Positions 1-5,799 are shown, counted from the first letter of the stretch. The stretch: DNA of 5,953 nucleotides from Candidatus Thorarchaeota archaeon MP8T_1 (GCA_002825465.1 PJER01000128.1:1-5953), one strand, 5' to 3'. The notes: generated by a model from the letters alone, not told the origin. Numbers and translations: made by a program.

Positions 1-37
1 TACATCTGCTCGAATTCCAATCTGTGGTAGATATGCT

Positions 38-268
38 ATGAGCGAGGAGAGTAATCATGACAATCTTAGGGAAGAAGTTGAGGTTCTTCGAGGACGTATT
101 GATGATCTGAATAGAAATTTCAAGAGACTATGTGTTCTTGTTTTTCTTATATCGATGGTTGCGCTCGTTATCAGCTTGACTGGGCTGAATTTCATTGCAT
201 TAATCGCGATTGCGGTTTTTCTTGTAGTTATAATGTGTCTCTGTTCACTAGAAAGGGATGGATTATAG
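38..268 (+). CDS. Small two-helix membrane protein with N-terminal coiled coil, unknown function
   Basis: I do not recognise this 76-residue protein. Residues 1-30 are charged and heptad-like (NLREEVEVLRGRIDDLNRNF), predicting a short coiled coil facing the cytoplasm. Two hydrophobic segments follow, about residues 31-50 and 52-71, joined by a tight GLN turn, so it is probably a membrane hairpin protein; the tail SLERDGL is short and polar. The ATG at 38 is the first ATG in frame, but the frame has no stop back to the window edge, so the true start could lie outside and the coordinates may be those of a C-terminal part. No clear Shine-Dalgarno site precedes the ATG. The downstream amidohydrolase gene converges on it, with a tRNA 3'-end-like element between the two. 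Role unknown; the coiled coil hints at oligomerisation or a partner protein. Confidence 0.6.
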   Translation: MSEESNHDNLREEVEVLRGRIDDLNRNFKRLCVLVFLISMVALVISLTGLNFIALIAIAVFLVVIMCLCSLERDGL

Positions 269-325
269 TTTCCGACCATTCTACATTTGCACTTAGAGAT
301 AGCTTGTCCACAAAGAACCTATACC

Positions 326-353
326 TCGAGTTCTAATCTCGACCGGTGCACCA
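326..353 (+). repeat. tRNA 3'-end-like element, copy 1
   Basis: These 28 nt have the exact spacing of a tRNA 3' end: a perfect 5-bp T-stem TCGAG/CTCGA (326-330 with 338-342), a 7-nt T-loop TTCTAAT, a 7-nt acceptor 3' strand CCGGTGC (343-349), discriminator A350 and CCA (351-353), followed by CTT. The loop breaks the TTCRANN rule at position 57 (T instead of purine). The upstream GCAC at 290-293 could pair with the last four acceptor bases, but the interval is only about 64 nt and shows no D-arm, so no full tRNA can be folded. The copy is 24/28 identical to copy 2. It overlaps the end of the opposite-strand amidohydrolase gene, whose stop lies in the T-loop. It could be a tRNA relic, an integration scar or a dispersed repeat. 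Confidence 0.5.
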
Positions 354-1763
354 CTTATCCTTTTGATTCAGAGTATTTATCATCTCTATCTTGATCGGAT
401 GGCATGAGCGTTCTATTGAATGACTGCTGGCTCCCACATACCCCGCAGATAGAAATTGTTGTCCGGGAGCGGTGTATTCCACAACCCCTCCTACCATCGT
501 CATTAGTACCTCTATGTCAGCAAGAGCATTTTCTGGAACTGTCAGTGGATTGTCTGATAGAATTACTAGGTCTGCAAGTTTTCCTACCTTAATGCTTCCC
601 TTAATGTCCTCCTGAAACGTACCATAGGCTGCGTCAATTGTAATGAGCCGCAGAGCTTGCTCTACACTGAGAGTCTGATTTAACATCCAATCTGTGGGTG
701 TAAGCCCTAGTTCACCAACCCTAGTGACGGCACTAGAGATCGCATACATTGCTGATCTTTCTATTGCTCCCAGAAGCCAAGGATAATCAGTACTTCCAAG
801 TGCGGGTATCCCTGCTTCAAGAATATCTCTCCATCTTCCTGCGAGGTTTGAATAATTCTGCAAAACCGGAAATGATACTGCTTGAGTCCAGTCTGAATTA
901 ATCCAGCTCAGTTGGAAAGAAGCTATAATTCCTAGATCTGCCATTCTCTGTATCTGGTCGTCTCTGAGCAGTACAAGGTGCTCGATTCGGTGACGATACT
1001 GTTGGTTCGATTGTCCGTCCAATGCTGATTCTAGAGCGTTTAGAACAATATCTGTGGCATTATCAACTACACTGTGAATAGCAATCTGAAATCCATCTTC
1101 ATGAGCTTGTTGTACCAATGAGTCCAATTCGATCTGAGAGAAGTAATGAAACTGATTGACATACCAGCTGTCCATAAAGATCTTCACTCCACCTATCCTC
1201 AACTTTGAACTATATTCCTGTCCGGGTTGATAGGCTTGATACCAATCGCCGAATCTATCAAACTGCCAGCTCAATGGAAGATAAGCATTAACACGAACGC
1301 GAAGGTTGTCCTGTTGATCCAAAGTTATGAGCTCATCCAGACGTTCTTGATTCACAAAGAGTTCAGAAATACTGGTCCATCCAGAGCTTAGTACTGATTC
1401 AATCACTTCTTCTGGCGTTGATTGGTTCACATAATTCCGATCACCTATATGATGAGAATGGGCATCATTGAATCCCGGTAGAAGCGTCCTTCCTTCAAGG
1501 TCGATGAATTGGGTGTTTAATCCTGCCATCTCGAGGATATCATTCTCATCGCCCACAGCAATAATATACTCCCCCTTGATTGCTAGTGCCTCTACTTGAG
1601 CCGGGGATTGCTCCATTGTAAGGATTTCACCATTATGTATGATTATATCGGGCGAAGAATCAGTTATTCTATTCCAAAATCCTTGTGAAGCAAGATACAA
1701 CAAAGATAGTAGCAGAAGCGTGATAATGGCCAAAGAGATTGCATACAATCTACGTTGATTCAT
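333..1763 (-). CDS. Membrane-anchored amidohydrolase family 3 (YtcJ-like) metal-dependent hydrolase
   Basis: This 476-residue protein has a basic start (NQRR) and a hydrophobic segment at about 7-27 that reads as an uncleaved signal anchor, with no lipobox cysteine, so the enzyme probably sits outside the membrane. The amidohydrolase fold follows: the beta-sandwich strand IIIHNGEILTM, then LPGFNDAHSHH with H102/H104, GGVKIF with K194, H230 (IAIHSVVD), HRIEH with H262, and D326 (GSTDYPW), the usual metal and catalytic positions. The C-terminal sandwich GSIKVGKLADLVIL closes it. YtcJ relatives are usually about 530-560 residues; here the stretch between the HxH motif and GVKIF is short (about 90 residues) and the loop after it is reduced. 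The substrate is unknown (amide, formamide or cyclic imide types exist). ATG 1763 is preferred because CGAGG lies 10 nt upstream; TTG at 1784 would add seven residues. Residues 433-476 are a non-family tail. Confidence 0.88.
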   Translation of the reverse strand: MNQRRLYAISLAIITLLLLSLLYLASQGFWNRITDSSPDIIIHNGEILTMEQSPAQVEALAIKGEYIIAVGDENDILEMAGLNTQFIDLEGRTLLPGFNDAHSHHIGDRNYVNQSTPEEVIESVLSSGWTSISELFVNQERLDELITLDQQDNLRVRVNAYLPLSWQFDRFGDWYQAYQPGQEYSSKLRIGGVKIFMDSWYVNQFHYFSQIELDSLVQQAHEDGFQIAIHSVVDNATDIVLNALESALDGQSNQQYRHRIEHLVLLRDDQIQRMADLGIIASFQLSWINSDWTQAVSFPVLQNYSNLAGRWRDILEAGIPALGSTDYPWLLGAIERSAMYAISSAVTRVGELGLTPTDWMLNQTLSVEQALRLITIDAAYGTFQEDIKGSIKVGKLADLVILSDNPLTVPENALADIEVLMTMVGGVVEYTAPGQQFLSAGYVGASSHSIERSCHPIKIEMINTLNQKDKWCTGRD

Positions 1764-1837
1764 TGCGTGGAGGCCTCGTCTCAATATCTTTTGAATGAGA
1801 TGTAGTCTTAGGATGTTTATGAGTTATCCGTTCAATT

Positions 1838-1908
1838 GGTTCTTTCTCGCCTAGGTCAAGCTACTTAGGATAGAACCGTTACGAGTTCAAATCTCGACTG
1901 GTCCACCA
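1838..1908 (+). pseudogene. Possible decayed tRNA gene containing tRNA 3'-end element, copy 2
   Basis: The 3' end (1881-1908) is the best of the three copies: T-stem ACGAG/CTCGA (4 of 5 pairs), canonical T-loop TTCAAAT, acceptor strand CTGGTCC, discriminator A1905 and CCA 1906-1908. Upstream, CTA (1861-1863) and TAG (1871-1873) enclose a 7-nt loop CTTAGGA with T in place 33 and purine in place 37. This would give anticodon TAG (Leu), but with only three pairs and no long variable arm as leucine tRNAs need. GCCTAGGTCAAG at 1849-1860 recalls a D-arm but does not pair as one. The 5' acceptor candidate GGTTCTT at 1838 matches only part of the required GGACCAG. Alternatively GGTTCT/AGAACC (1838-1843 with 1872-1877) forms its own stem. 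A functional tRNA is unlikely; only the 3' element is well supported. Confidence 0.35.
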
Positions 1909-1930
1909 CTTCCTCTTATTTATCACATCA

Positions 1931-1941
1931 AGCCTATATAG
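1931..1941 (+). promoter_or_regulatory. Candidate archaeal TATA box for the OYE-family gene
   Basis: CCTATATAG at 1933-1941 is the most TATA-like string in the gap between the divergent amidohydrolase and OYE-family genes. Initiation about 25 nt downstream would fall near 1965 and give a leader of roughly 45 nt. No strong Shine-Dalgarno site precedes ATG 2009. The box lies 25 nt after copy 2 of the tRNA-like element. It is a sequence match only. Confidence 0.35.
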
Positions 1942-2008
1942 TCGGATGAAATAAGAATGAAAGACCTACCTATCGAGCGTAGAAGATTGAGATATGTGAG
2001 TTGATTCA

Positions 2009-3136
2009 ATGGTGAACGAAGAGACTTGGGAGAGCACAGTGCTCAGGAAACTAGAGTTGCCAAATGGAGTGATCGCTTCGAATCGGATTATGAGGGCTGC
2101 TACTTGGATGGGTCAGGCAGAGCAGGATGGAACATGTGGGGACACCATTATCGAGACCTATGGAAAAATCAGAGCGGGTGTCGTGGTCACTGGTTTTCAA
2201 TATGTATTGCGTGAAGGACAATCGATTCGGCGAATGATCTCTAATTCAACGCCAAGCGATGTTGAAGGTCTGAAGCGGCTCACTGGGATAATTCATGCTT
2301 CTGGTGGTCTGGCCGCAGCACAATTAGTCCATTGCGGGAGCAGGAGTTTGCTAAAATATACTGGCACTGAGGTAGTATTCGGACCTAGTGATATGGATTT
2401 CCCTCAACCTAATGGTGACATTGCTCAAGTAAAAGCTATGACAGTTGACCATGTAGAAAGGGTCACTCAGGCATATGCTGATGCCGCCAAACGTGCTGTT
2501 GAAGCTGGATTTGATATTATTGAACTACATGGAGCTCATAACTATGGACTCTGGCAGTTCTTTGATCCTTCATTCAATAAGCGGCCAGAGGATGATCCAT
2601 ATACAGGATTGACAATCGAAGGACGCAGCAAAGCAATGGTGGATGCTGTGAGGGCTATGAAGAACGCCGTTGATATTCCCGTTCAAGTAAAGGTGGACTC
2701 AAGCTCGAAAGTTGTCGCCCCCGAGGAAGTAGGTGAGTTGGCAAAGAGGCTTGCCAAAGCTGGAGCATACTGCGTTATACTAAGTGGACCTAATCCAAGT
2801 CAGAATCCGAAGAATGTAGGTGAAGCATATTTCTTGAAAGATGCAGAAATCATCCGGTCAGTCGGTCATGATAGTGGTCTCTTGTTCGGATTAGTGGGTG
2901 GAATTCGGTCGCCGGAAACTGTCGTCAAACTTCTAACAGGGGATGGAGATCCTAGGAATGCTTTCGATGTGGTTCAGCTTAGTCGTCCCTTAATTAGCGA
3001 ACCAACACTTCTAGACCGTTGGACCGAAGAGGCGAAAATTGGTAAGCAAGAACCAGCTCGATGCATTTCTTGCAACAGTTGCCTTGCTGCTGGATTAAAA
3101 GGAAAGGTTAGATGTGTTCAGTTTGAGGGAGAATGA
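2009..3136 (+). CDS. Old Yellow Enzyme-family NADH:flavin oxidoreductase with C-terminal Cys cluster
   Basis: This 375-residue FMN-binding TIM-barrel protein belongs to the iron-sulfur-bearing branch of the family that includes 2,4-dienoyl-CoA reductase. Family marks are SNRIMRAATWMGQA (24-37), AQLVHCG with Q105 and H108, ELHGAH with the active-site pair H174/H177, and LVGGIR (295-300) followed by VVQLSRPLI (321-329) in the FMN phosphate-binding part. The usual YGG-S-ENR stretch is altered to PYTGLTIEGR. The tail has C352, C355, C358 and C369 (C-x2-C-x2-C-x10-C), probably a 4Fe-4S site; FadH uses C-x2-C-x3-C-x11-C. The FAD/NAD domain of FadH-type enzymes is absent. Likely role: hydride reduction of an activated C=C or similar bond in the cytosol; substrate unknown. 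ATG 2009 is favoured because an in-frame TGA lies at 1997. Confidence 0.92.
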   Translation: MVNEETWESTVLRKLELPNGVIASNRIMRAATWMGQAEQDGTCGDTIIETYGKIRAGVVVTGFQYVLREGQSIRRMISNSTPSDVEGLKRLTGIIHASGGLAAAQLVHCGSRSLLKYTGTEVVFGPSDMDFPQPNGDIAQVKAMTVDHVERVTQAYADAAKRAVEAGFDIIELHGAHNYGLWQFFDPSFNKRPEDDPYTGLTIEGRSKAMVDAVRAMKNAVDIPVQVKVDSSSKVVAPEEVGELAKRLAKAGAYCVILSGPNPSQNPKNVGEAYFLKDAEIIRSVGHDSGLLFGLVGGIRSPETVVKLLTGDGDPRNAFDVVQLSRPLISEPTLLDRWTEEAKIGKQEPARCISCNSCLAAGLKGKVRCVQFEGE

Positions 3137-3144
3137 ATTCGAGA

Positions 3145-3162
3145 GTCAGACTAAATCCTGAC
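3145..3162 (+). other. Short hairpin after the OYE-family gene
   Basis: GTCAG (3145-3149) and CTGAC (3158-3162) form a perfect 5-bp stem around an 8-nt loop, starting 9 nt after the stop of the OYE-family gene. No T-run follows, so it is not a normal terminator. Its layout faintly recalls the T-arm of the three tRNA-like elements, but it lacks the CCA end. It may be chance. Confidence 0.2.
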
Positions 3163-3192
3163 CAGTTCATATTGAGTCCTTGCGCAGACCTC

Positions 3193-3200
3193 TATACTAT
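3193..3200 (+). promoter_or_regulatory. Candidate TATA box for the Isf-like flavoprotein gene
   Basis: TATACTAT is centred about 32 nt before ATG 3229. With the usual archaeal spacing, transcription would begin at about 3222-3229, so the mRNA would be leaderless or nearly so. This fits the absence of a well-placed Shine-Dalgarno site: AAAGGA lies directly against the ATG, too close to act. It would give this gene its own promoter although the OYE-family gene lies only 92 bp upstream. Confidence 0.4.
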
Positions 3201-3228
3201 TAGTTGTTGGAGCGACTAGATAAAGGAC

Positions 3229-3912
3229 ATGAAGCTTCTAGTTTTCAATGCGAGCCCCAGGAAATCCAATGGAACGACTGACATTCTGCTGGAAGCATTC
3301 ATTGAGGGGGCAAAATCGTCAGGGGCGGATGTTGAGAAACATCATGTTGTTGATTTGAAGATTAATGGATGCCGAGGATGCTTCAACTGCTGGTGGGTGA
3401 CGCCTGGTAAATGTGCACAACGCGATGACATGGATAAACTGCTACCTTCTATTGTAGAAGCTGATGTAATGCTCCTCGGCACACCAATCTACGGGCGCAA
3501 TGTGACTCATTATTTGCAGAAACTACTAGAAAGAACCTTTGTATTCACACTTCCTGAGATGTTGACCCGTGACGGAGAAACAAGTCATCCCACTAGAATA
3601 CGCAGGTTTCCACGCTTGGTCTTAGCTGTGACATGTGGATTTCCTGATACGAGCAACTTCGATATTGTAAGAGCCCTCTATCCAATGGCACTTCCAATTC
3701 TTCTACCGGCCGCTCAGTTATTGTTCTATGAAGAGGGAAAGAAACATCTCTCTGGCTTTATTCAGGCTGTAAAGGTTGCAGGACAGAAGATTGCTGCTGG
3801 CGAGGAACTTACTGATGAACTGAAAGACCAATTAATTATCGAGTTTTCAGATGAGATGAAGAGGGAAATATTGGAGATGCATAATAAATACAGCGAATCG
3901 CAAAACCCGTAA
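3229..3912 (+). CDS. Isf-like iron-sulfur flavoprotein / NADPH-dependent FMN reductase family
   Basis: This 227-residue protein has a flavodoxin-like fold. The first strand and phosphate loop MKLLVFNASPRKSNGTT (1-17) bind the FMN phosphate, and LLGTPIYGRNVTHYLQKLLER (82-102) is the second flavin-contact loop and helix. Between them lies C48-x2-C51-x2-C54-x7-C62, which fits the compact cysteine motif C-x2-C-x2-C-x4-7-C of archaeal iron-sulfur flavoproteins (Isf), where it holds a 4Fe-4S cluster. Family members pass single electrons between ferredoxin-type donors and acceptors such as oxygen species or quinones; some relatives with the same motif are only annotated as NAD(P)H-dependent oxidoreductases. 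It is co-directional with the OYE-family gene, 92 bp apart, and could be its electron partner (inference). The C-terminal 60 residues are helical and charged. The stop overlaps an ATG at 3912 that is not a real start. Confidence 0.88.
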   Translation: MKLLVFNASPRKSNGTTDILLEAFIEGAKSSGADVEKHHVVDLKINGCRGCFNCWWVTPGKCAQRDDMDKLLPSIVEADVMLLGTPIYGRNVTHYLQKLLERTFVFTLPEMLTRDGETSHPTRIRRFPRLVLAVTCGFPDTSNFDIVRALYPMALPILLPAAQLLFYEEGKKHLSGFIQAVKVAGQKIAAGEELTDELKDQLIIEFSDEMKREILEMHNKYSESQNP

Positions 3913-3965
3913 TGAAATCTACAGTCTTCTTGTACATCCCAAGGCTTATCGAGCGACTCAGATAT

Positions 3966-4493
3966 TCAATCAGCTATTCTATTTCCCAATTCATAGAAGT
4001 TGAAATCGCCACCGATGGCCCAAATGAGAGGGTGAACCTTTCTCATGTCCAATTTGCCATTTACAAGTGCATTGGTATCAACATACGACTTAACGACTCG
4101 TCCAATGAATCCTTCATTGGGATCATAATCAAGTATCTCTGTGACTTCGCACTCCATATTCAACGGACATTCTTGAACCATCGGAGCAGTTTTCAACTCA
4201 CCATAGAAGGTCGTAAAGAGTGTTGATTTGTCCTTATCACGGCCAGATATGCTTCCACAAAGTTTTGTCTTCTCGAAGATTGACACTGAGGGTATGTTTA
4301 CACTGAAAGTCATGTTTTCATGAATACCCTTACTTGTGTAGCGTTTTTTATACAGACTGAAGAAGATGTGTCTTCCGAAATTGAATGGTGAGATGTATCC
4401 AATCACAAGATAATTTGGCCTACCATTAACTAGGGCTCCCACTAACGCAACGGGCAATGGGCTGAGGATGTTCCCTTCCATTTCATTTTTCAT
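3966..4493 (-). CDS. Flavoredoxin-like flavin reductase domain protein (FMN-binding split barrel)
   Basis: This 175-residue protein spans one flavin-reductase-like split barrel, about the normal length for flavoredoxins. Family marks in order are PVALVGALVNGRPNYLVIGY (14-33, the first two strands), KKRYTSKGIHEN (49-60, the FMN-contacting R-x-T segment and helix), FSVNIPS (63-69), KLCGSISGRDKDK (77-89), and PLNMECEV (110-117). Such proteins bind FMN and act as electron carriers or NAD(P)H:flavin reductases that feed partner enzymes in the cytosol. The start lies 32 bp after the nitroreductase stop on the same strand, so the two genes probably form an operon. It converges with the Isf-like gene, with 53 bp between stops and no obvious T-rich terminator for either. 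ATG 4493 has only a weak AAAG upstream; ATG 4481 is the alternative start. Confidence 0.87.
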   Translation of the reverse strand: MKNEMEGNILSPLPVALVGALVNGRPNYLVIGYISPFNFGRHIFFSLYKKRYTSKGIHENMTFSVNIPSVSIFEKTKLCGSISGRDKDKSTLFTTFYGELKTAPMVQECPLNMECEVTEILDYDPNEGFIGRVVKSYVDTNALVNGKLDMRKVHPLIWAIGGDFNFYELGNRIAD

Positions 4494-4525
4494 CTTTAGC
4501 GACCAACATCGATCAGATCATAGAC

Positions 4526-5140
4526 TCATTTCAAACTGTATCCATATGCTTCAGAGAACGCTAACTCACTAAGTGCCTTGGTAGACCTAGGTGAAGGAAC
4601 TTCATCTGGAACTCCAAGTGTTACTAACGCAACAATATCGACGGATTCTGGAATCCGAAGAGCAGTCTTGACAGCAGCAATGTTTCCACTATTCCGTGAG
4701 TCCAACATAGCTACCCAACATGAACCATATCCGAGAGCAGTCGCAGCCAGCACAAGATGTTCTGTAGAAATCATTGTGTCTTGCACATGCCACATGGATG
4801 GATTACCAGGGCAGCAGGAGGCTGCTTTATTTGCCATAGCGATTATTACTGCTTTTGCATTGGCAATGAACTTTTGTCCACCTGCTACAAGTGATAATAG
4901 TCCTATTGTATCTGGGTCCTTTACAGCAATGAAGCGCCACGGCTGTGTGTTATTTGTTGAAGGTGCAAGCCGAGCTGCTTCAAGCATCATATTGATGTGC
5001 TCATCTGGTATTTCAACGTCTTTGTATTTTCGTATACTTCTCCGTCTTGAAACTACATCAAAGAATTTCTCATTCTGAGTTTCTTCCTCAGCCATTGCAG
5101 AGAGATTGCTATTCGTCACTGGTAATGAGGTTCTTCTCAT
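4526..5140 (-). CDS. Nitroreductase-family FMN-dependent oxidoreductase
   Basis: This 204-residue protein has the nitroreductase fold. RRRSIRKYKD (32-41) is the R-x-S-x-R FMN phosphate motif, LEAARLAPSTNNTQPWRF (53-70) is the flavin-binding helix and loop, and ALGYGSCWVAML (135-146) with LVTLGVPDE (172-180) completes the FMN site. Members work as homodimers and use NAD(P)H to reduce nitro groups, quinones, enones or flavin. One feature is unusual: CC-PGNP at 109-114, a paired cysteine near a Trp-His pair (W117-H118), which could contact the substrate or a metal. ATG 5140 was chosen because AGGTGG (5154-5149) lies 8 nt upstream, the best ribosome-binding site in the window; GTG 5152 and ATG 5095 are alternatives. 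The promoter contains a 16-bp tandem repeat. It is probably the first gene of an operon with the flavoredoxin-like gene. Confidence 0.9.
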   Translation of the reverse strand: MRRTSLPVTNSNLSAMAEEETQNEKFFDVVSRRRSIRKYKDVEIPDEHINMMLEAARLAPSTNNTQPWRFIAVKDPDTIGLLSLVAGGQKFIANAKAVIIAMANKAASCCPGNPSMWHVQDTMISTEHLVLAATALGYGSCWVAMLDSRNSGNIAAVKTALRIPESVDIVALVTLGVPDEVPSPRSTKALSELAFSEAYGYSLK

Positions 5141-5154
5141 AATGTGTGCCACCT

Positions 5155-5186
5155 ATTGGACGTCCTATATATTGGTCGTCCTATAT
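5155..5186 (-). promoter_or_regulatory. 16-bp tandem repeat with TATA boxes in the nitroreductase promoter
   Basis: Two adjacent units on the + strand, ATTGGACGTCCTATAT (5155-5170) and ATTGGTCGTCCTATAT (5171-5186), differ by one base. Read on the minus strand, each begins with ATATAGGACG, so each carries a TATA-like core; the upstream one extends to TTTATATAG (5190-5182). TATA at about 5186 would set the start near 5160, leaving a leader of about 20 nt with the AGGTGG ribosome site. The first unit holds the perfect palindrome GGACGTCC (5158-5165). The arrangement suggests a repressor or activator that binds across the promoter on one face of the helix (16 bp is about 1.5 turns), but the regulator is unknown. 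Confidence 0.5.
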
Positions 5187-5225
5187 AAAATATTCATCCT
5201 ACGCAATGCTAAATTGAAGAAGCTC

Positions 5226-5253
5226 TCAAGTTTAAATCTGGACCATTCCACCA
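5226..5253 (+). repeat. tRNA 3'-end-like element, copy 3
   Basis: It has the same geometry as copies 1 and 2: T-stem TCAAG/CTGGA (4 of 5 pairs), 7-nt loop TTTAAAT, acceptor strand CCATTCC (5243-5249), discriminator A5250, CCA 5251-5253, then CTT and a pyrimidine-rich flank. Loop position 56 is T instead of C, so it would not be a normal T-loop. It is 21/28 identical to each of the other copies. No GGAATGG 5' acceptor partner exists in the 5153-5225 gap. It lies 85 bp before the four-helix membrane protein gene. Confidence 0.45.
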
Positions 5254-5338
5254 CTTCTTATTCGTTGCATTTCTCAGTTTTTTTCCTCACAAGAAACGAA
5301 TCACTTAAACCAAAATCACGGTAGATAATGCGATTCAA

Positions 5339-5794
5339 ATGGAATCGGAGAATTCAGAAACCGAGAAACCTCTCAAAAAATCCAGACGGATGGGAATTGT
5401 ATTTCTTGCATATGCTATAGTGTTTCCATTCATCACTCTCATAATGCCTGAAAACGAGGCTCCAGTTGGTACCGCATCAATCATGCTTTCATGGTTGATG
5501 ATGTTTCTGATGCCCGTTGAGATTCTACTTATCTACATACTCTATCGCTTCTTCGGTAATAGGTTCGGATTGCGTAACTTTCAAGGTCTAGCGGCTCTTA
5601 TGTACACTCTTTCTCTTGCACCATCCATCTATGCATTCGCTATCGGATTTACAGATTCGAATCTACGATCAGTTGCCATACTCCTAGGTCTGATCTTTTC
5701 TCTTACGGGCTTTTGGCTTGCTTTGAGGTTATTGTCGAACCATTGGGATGCTATCATGGCCAACAGTCAACATAGCACAGCTCAACCAGAATAA
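5339..5794 (+). CDS. Four-helix membrane protein, unknown function
   Basis: I do not recognise a family for this 151-residue protein. The first 17 residues are polar and end in a basic patch (KPLKKSRR), expected to stay in the cytoplasm. Four hydrophobic segments follow, at about 18-36, 47-70, 81-103 and 110-131. The loop after the second (GNRFGLRN) is basic and the first outer loop (PENEAP) is acidic, which fits both ends inside. The tail after 132 is polar. No catalytic motif or cofactor-binding residue pattern is visible. ATG 5339 is the first possible ATG after an in-frame TAA at 5306, but it has no clear Shine-Dalgarno site. It stands alone on its strand, divergent from the nitroreductase operon and convergent with the partial gene at the right edge. 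Confidence 0.75.
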   Translation: MESENSETEKPLKKSRRMGIVFLAYAIVFPFITLIMPENEAPVGTASIMLSWLMMFLMPVEILLIYILYRFFGNRFGLRNFQGLAALMYTLSLAPSIYAFAIGFTDSNLRSVAILLGLIFSLTGFWLALRLLSNHWDAIMANSQHSTAQPE

Positions 5795-5799
5795 ATGAC

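Noticed and set aside
55..336. Overlapping small frames on both strands around the first gene (55-279 minus, 130-336 plus)
   Set aside because: The 38-268 frame gives a coherent coiled-coil plus two-helix protein; the others give no plausible domain or membrane pattern.
269..353. A complete tRNA ending at copy 1, starting from GCAC at 290
   Set aside because: Only four acceptor bases could pair, the span is about 64 nt, and no D-arm or convincing anticodon arm can be folded.
404..592. Plus-strand frame of 62 codons inside the amidohydrolase gene
   Set aside because: It is antisense to the conserved C-terminal beta-sandwich of the amidohydrolase.
2026..2214. Plus-strand frame of 62 codons inside the OYE-family gene
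   Set aside because: It lies in another frame over the conserved N-terminal FMN-binding segment; nothing supports it independently.
3912..4226. Plus-strand open frame of 104 codons whose ATG overlaps the stop of the Isf-like gene
   Set aside because: It lies antisense to the flavoredoxin-like gene, which has clear family motifs. Its own translation has no recognisable pattern.
4578..5078. Plus-strand open frame of 166 codons
   Set aside because: It is fully antisense to the nitroreductase gene, which carries all the family motifs; the frame is a codon-bias shadow.
5106..5324. Plus-strand open frame of 72 codons
   Set aside because: It runs through the nitroreductase start, the tandem promoter repeat and tRNA-like copy 3. 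It has no ribosome site, and the translation is low-complexity noise.
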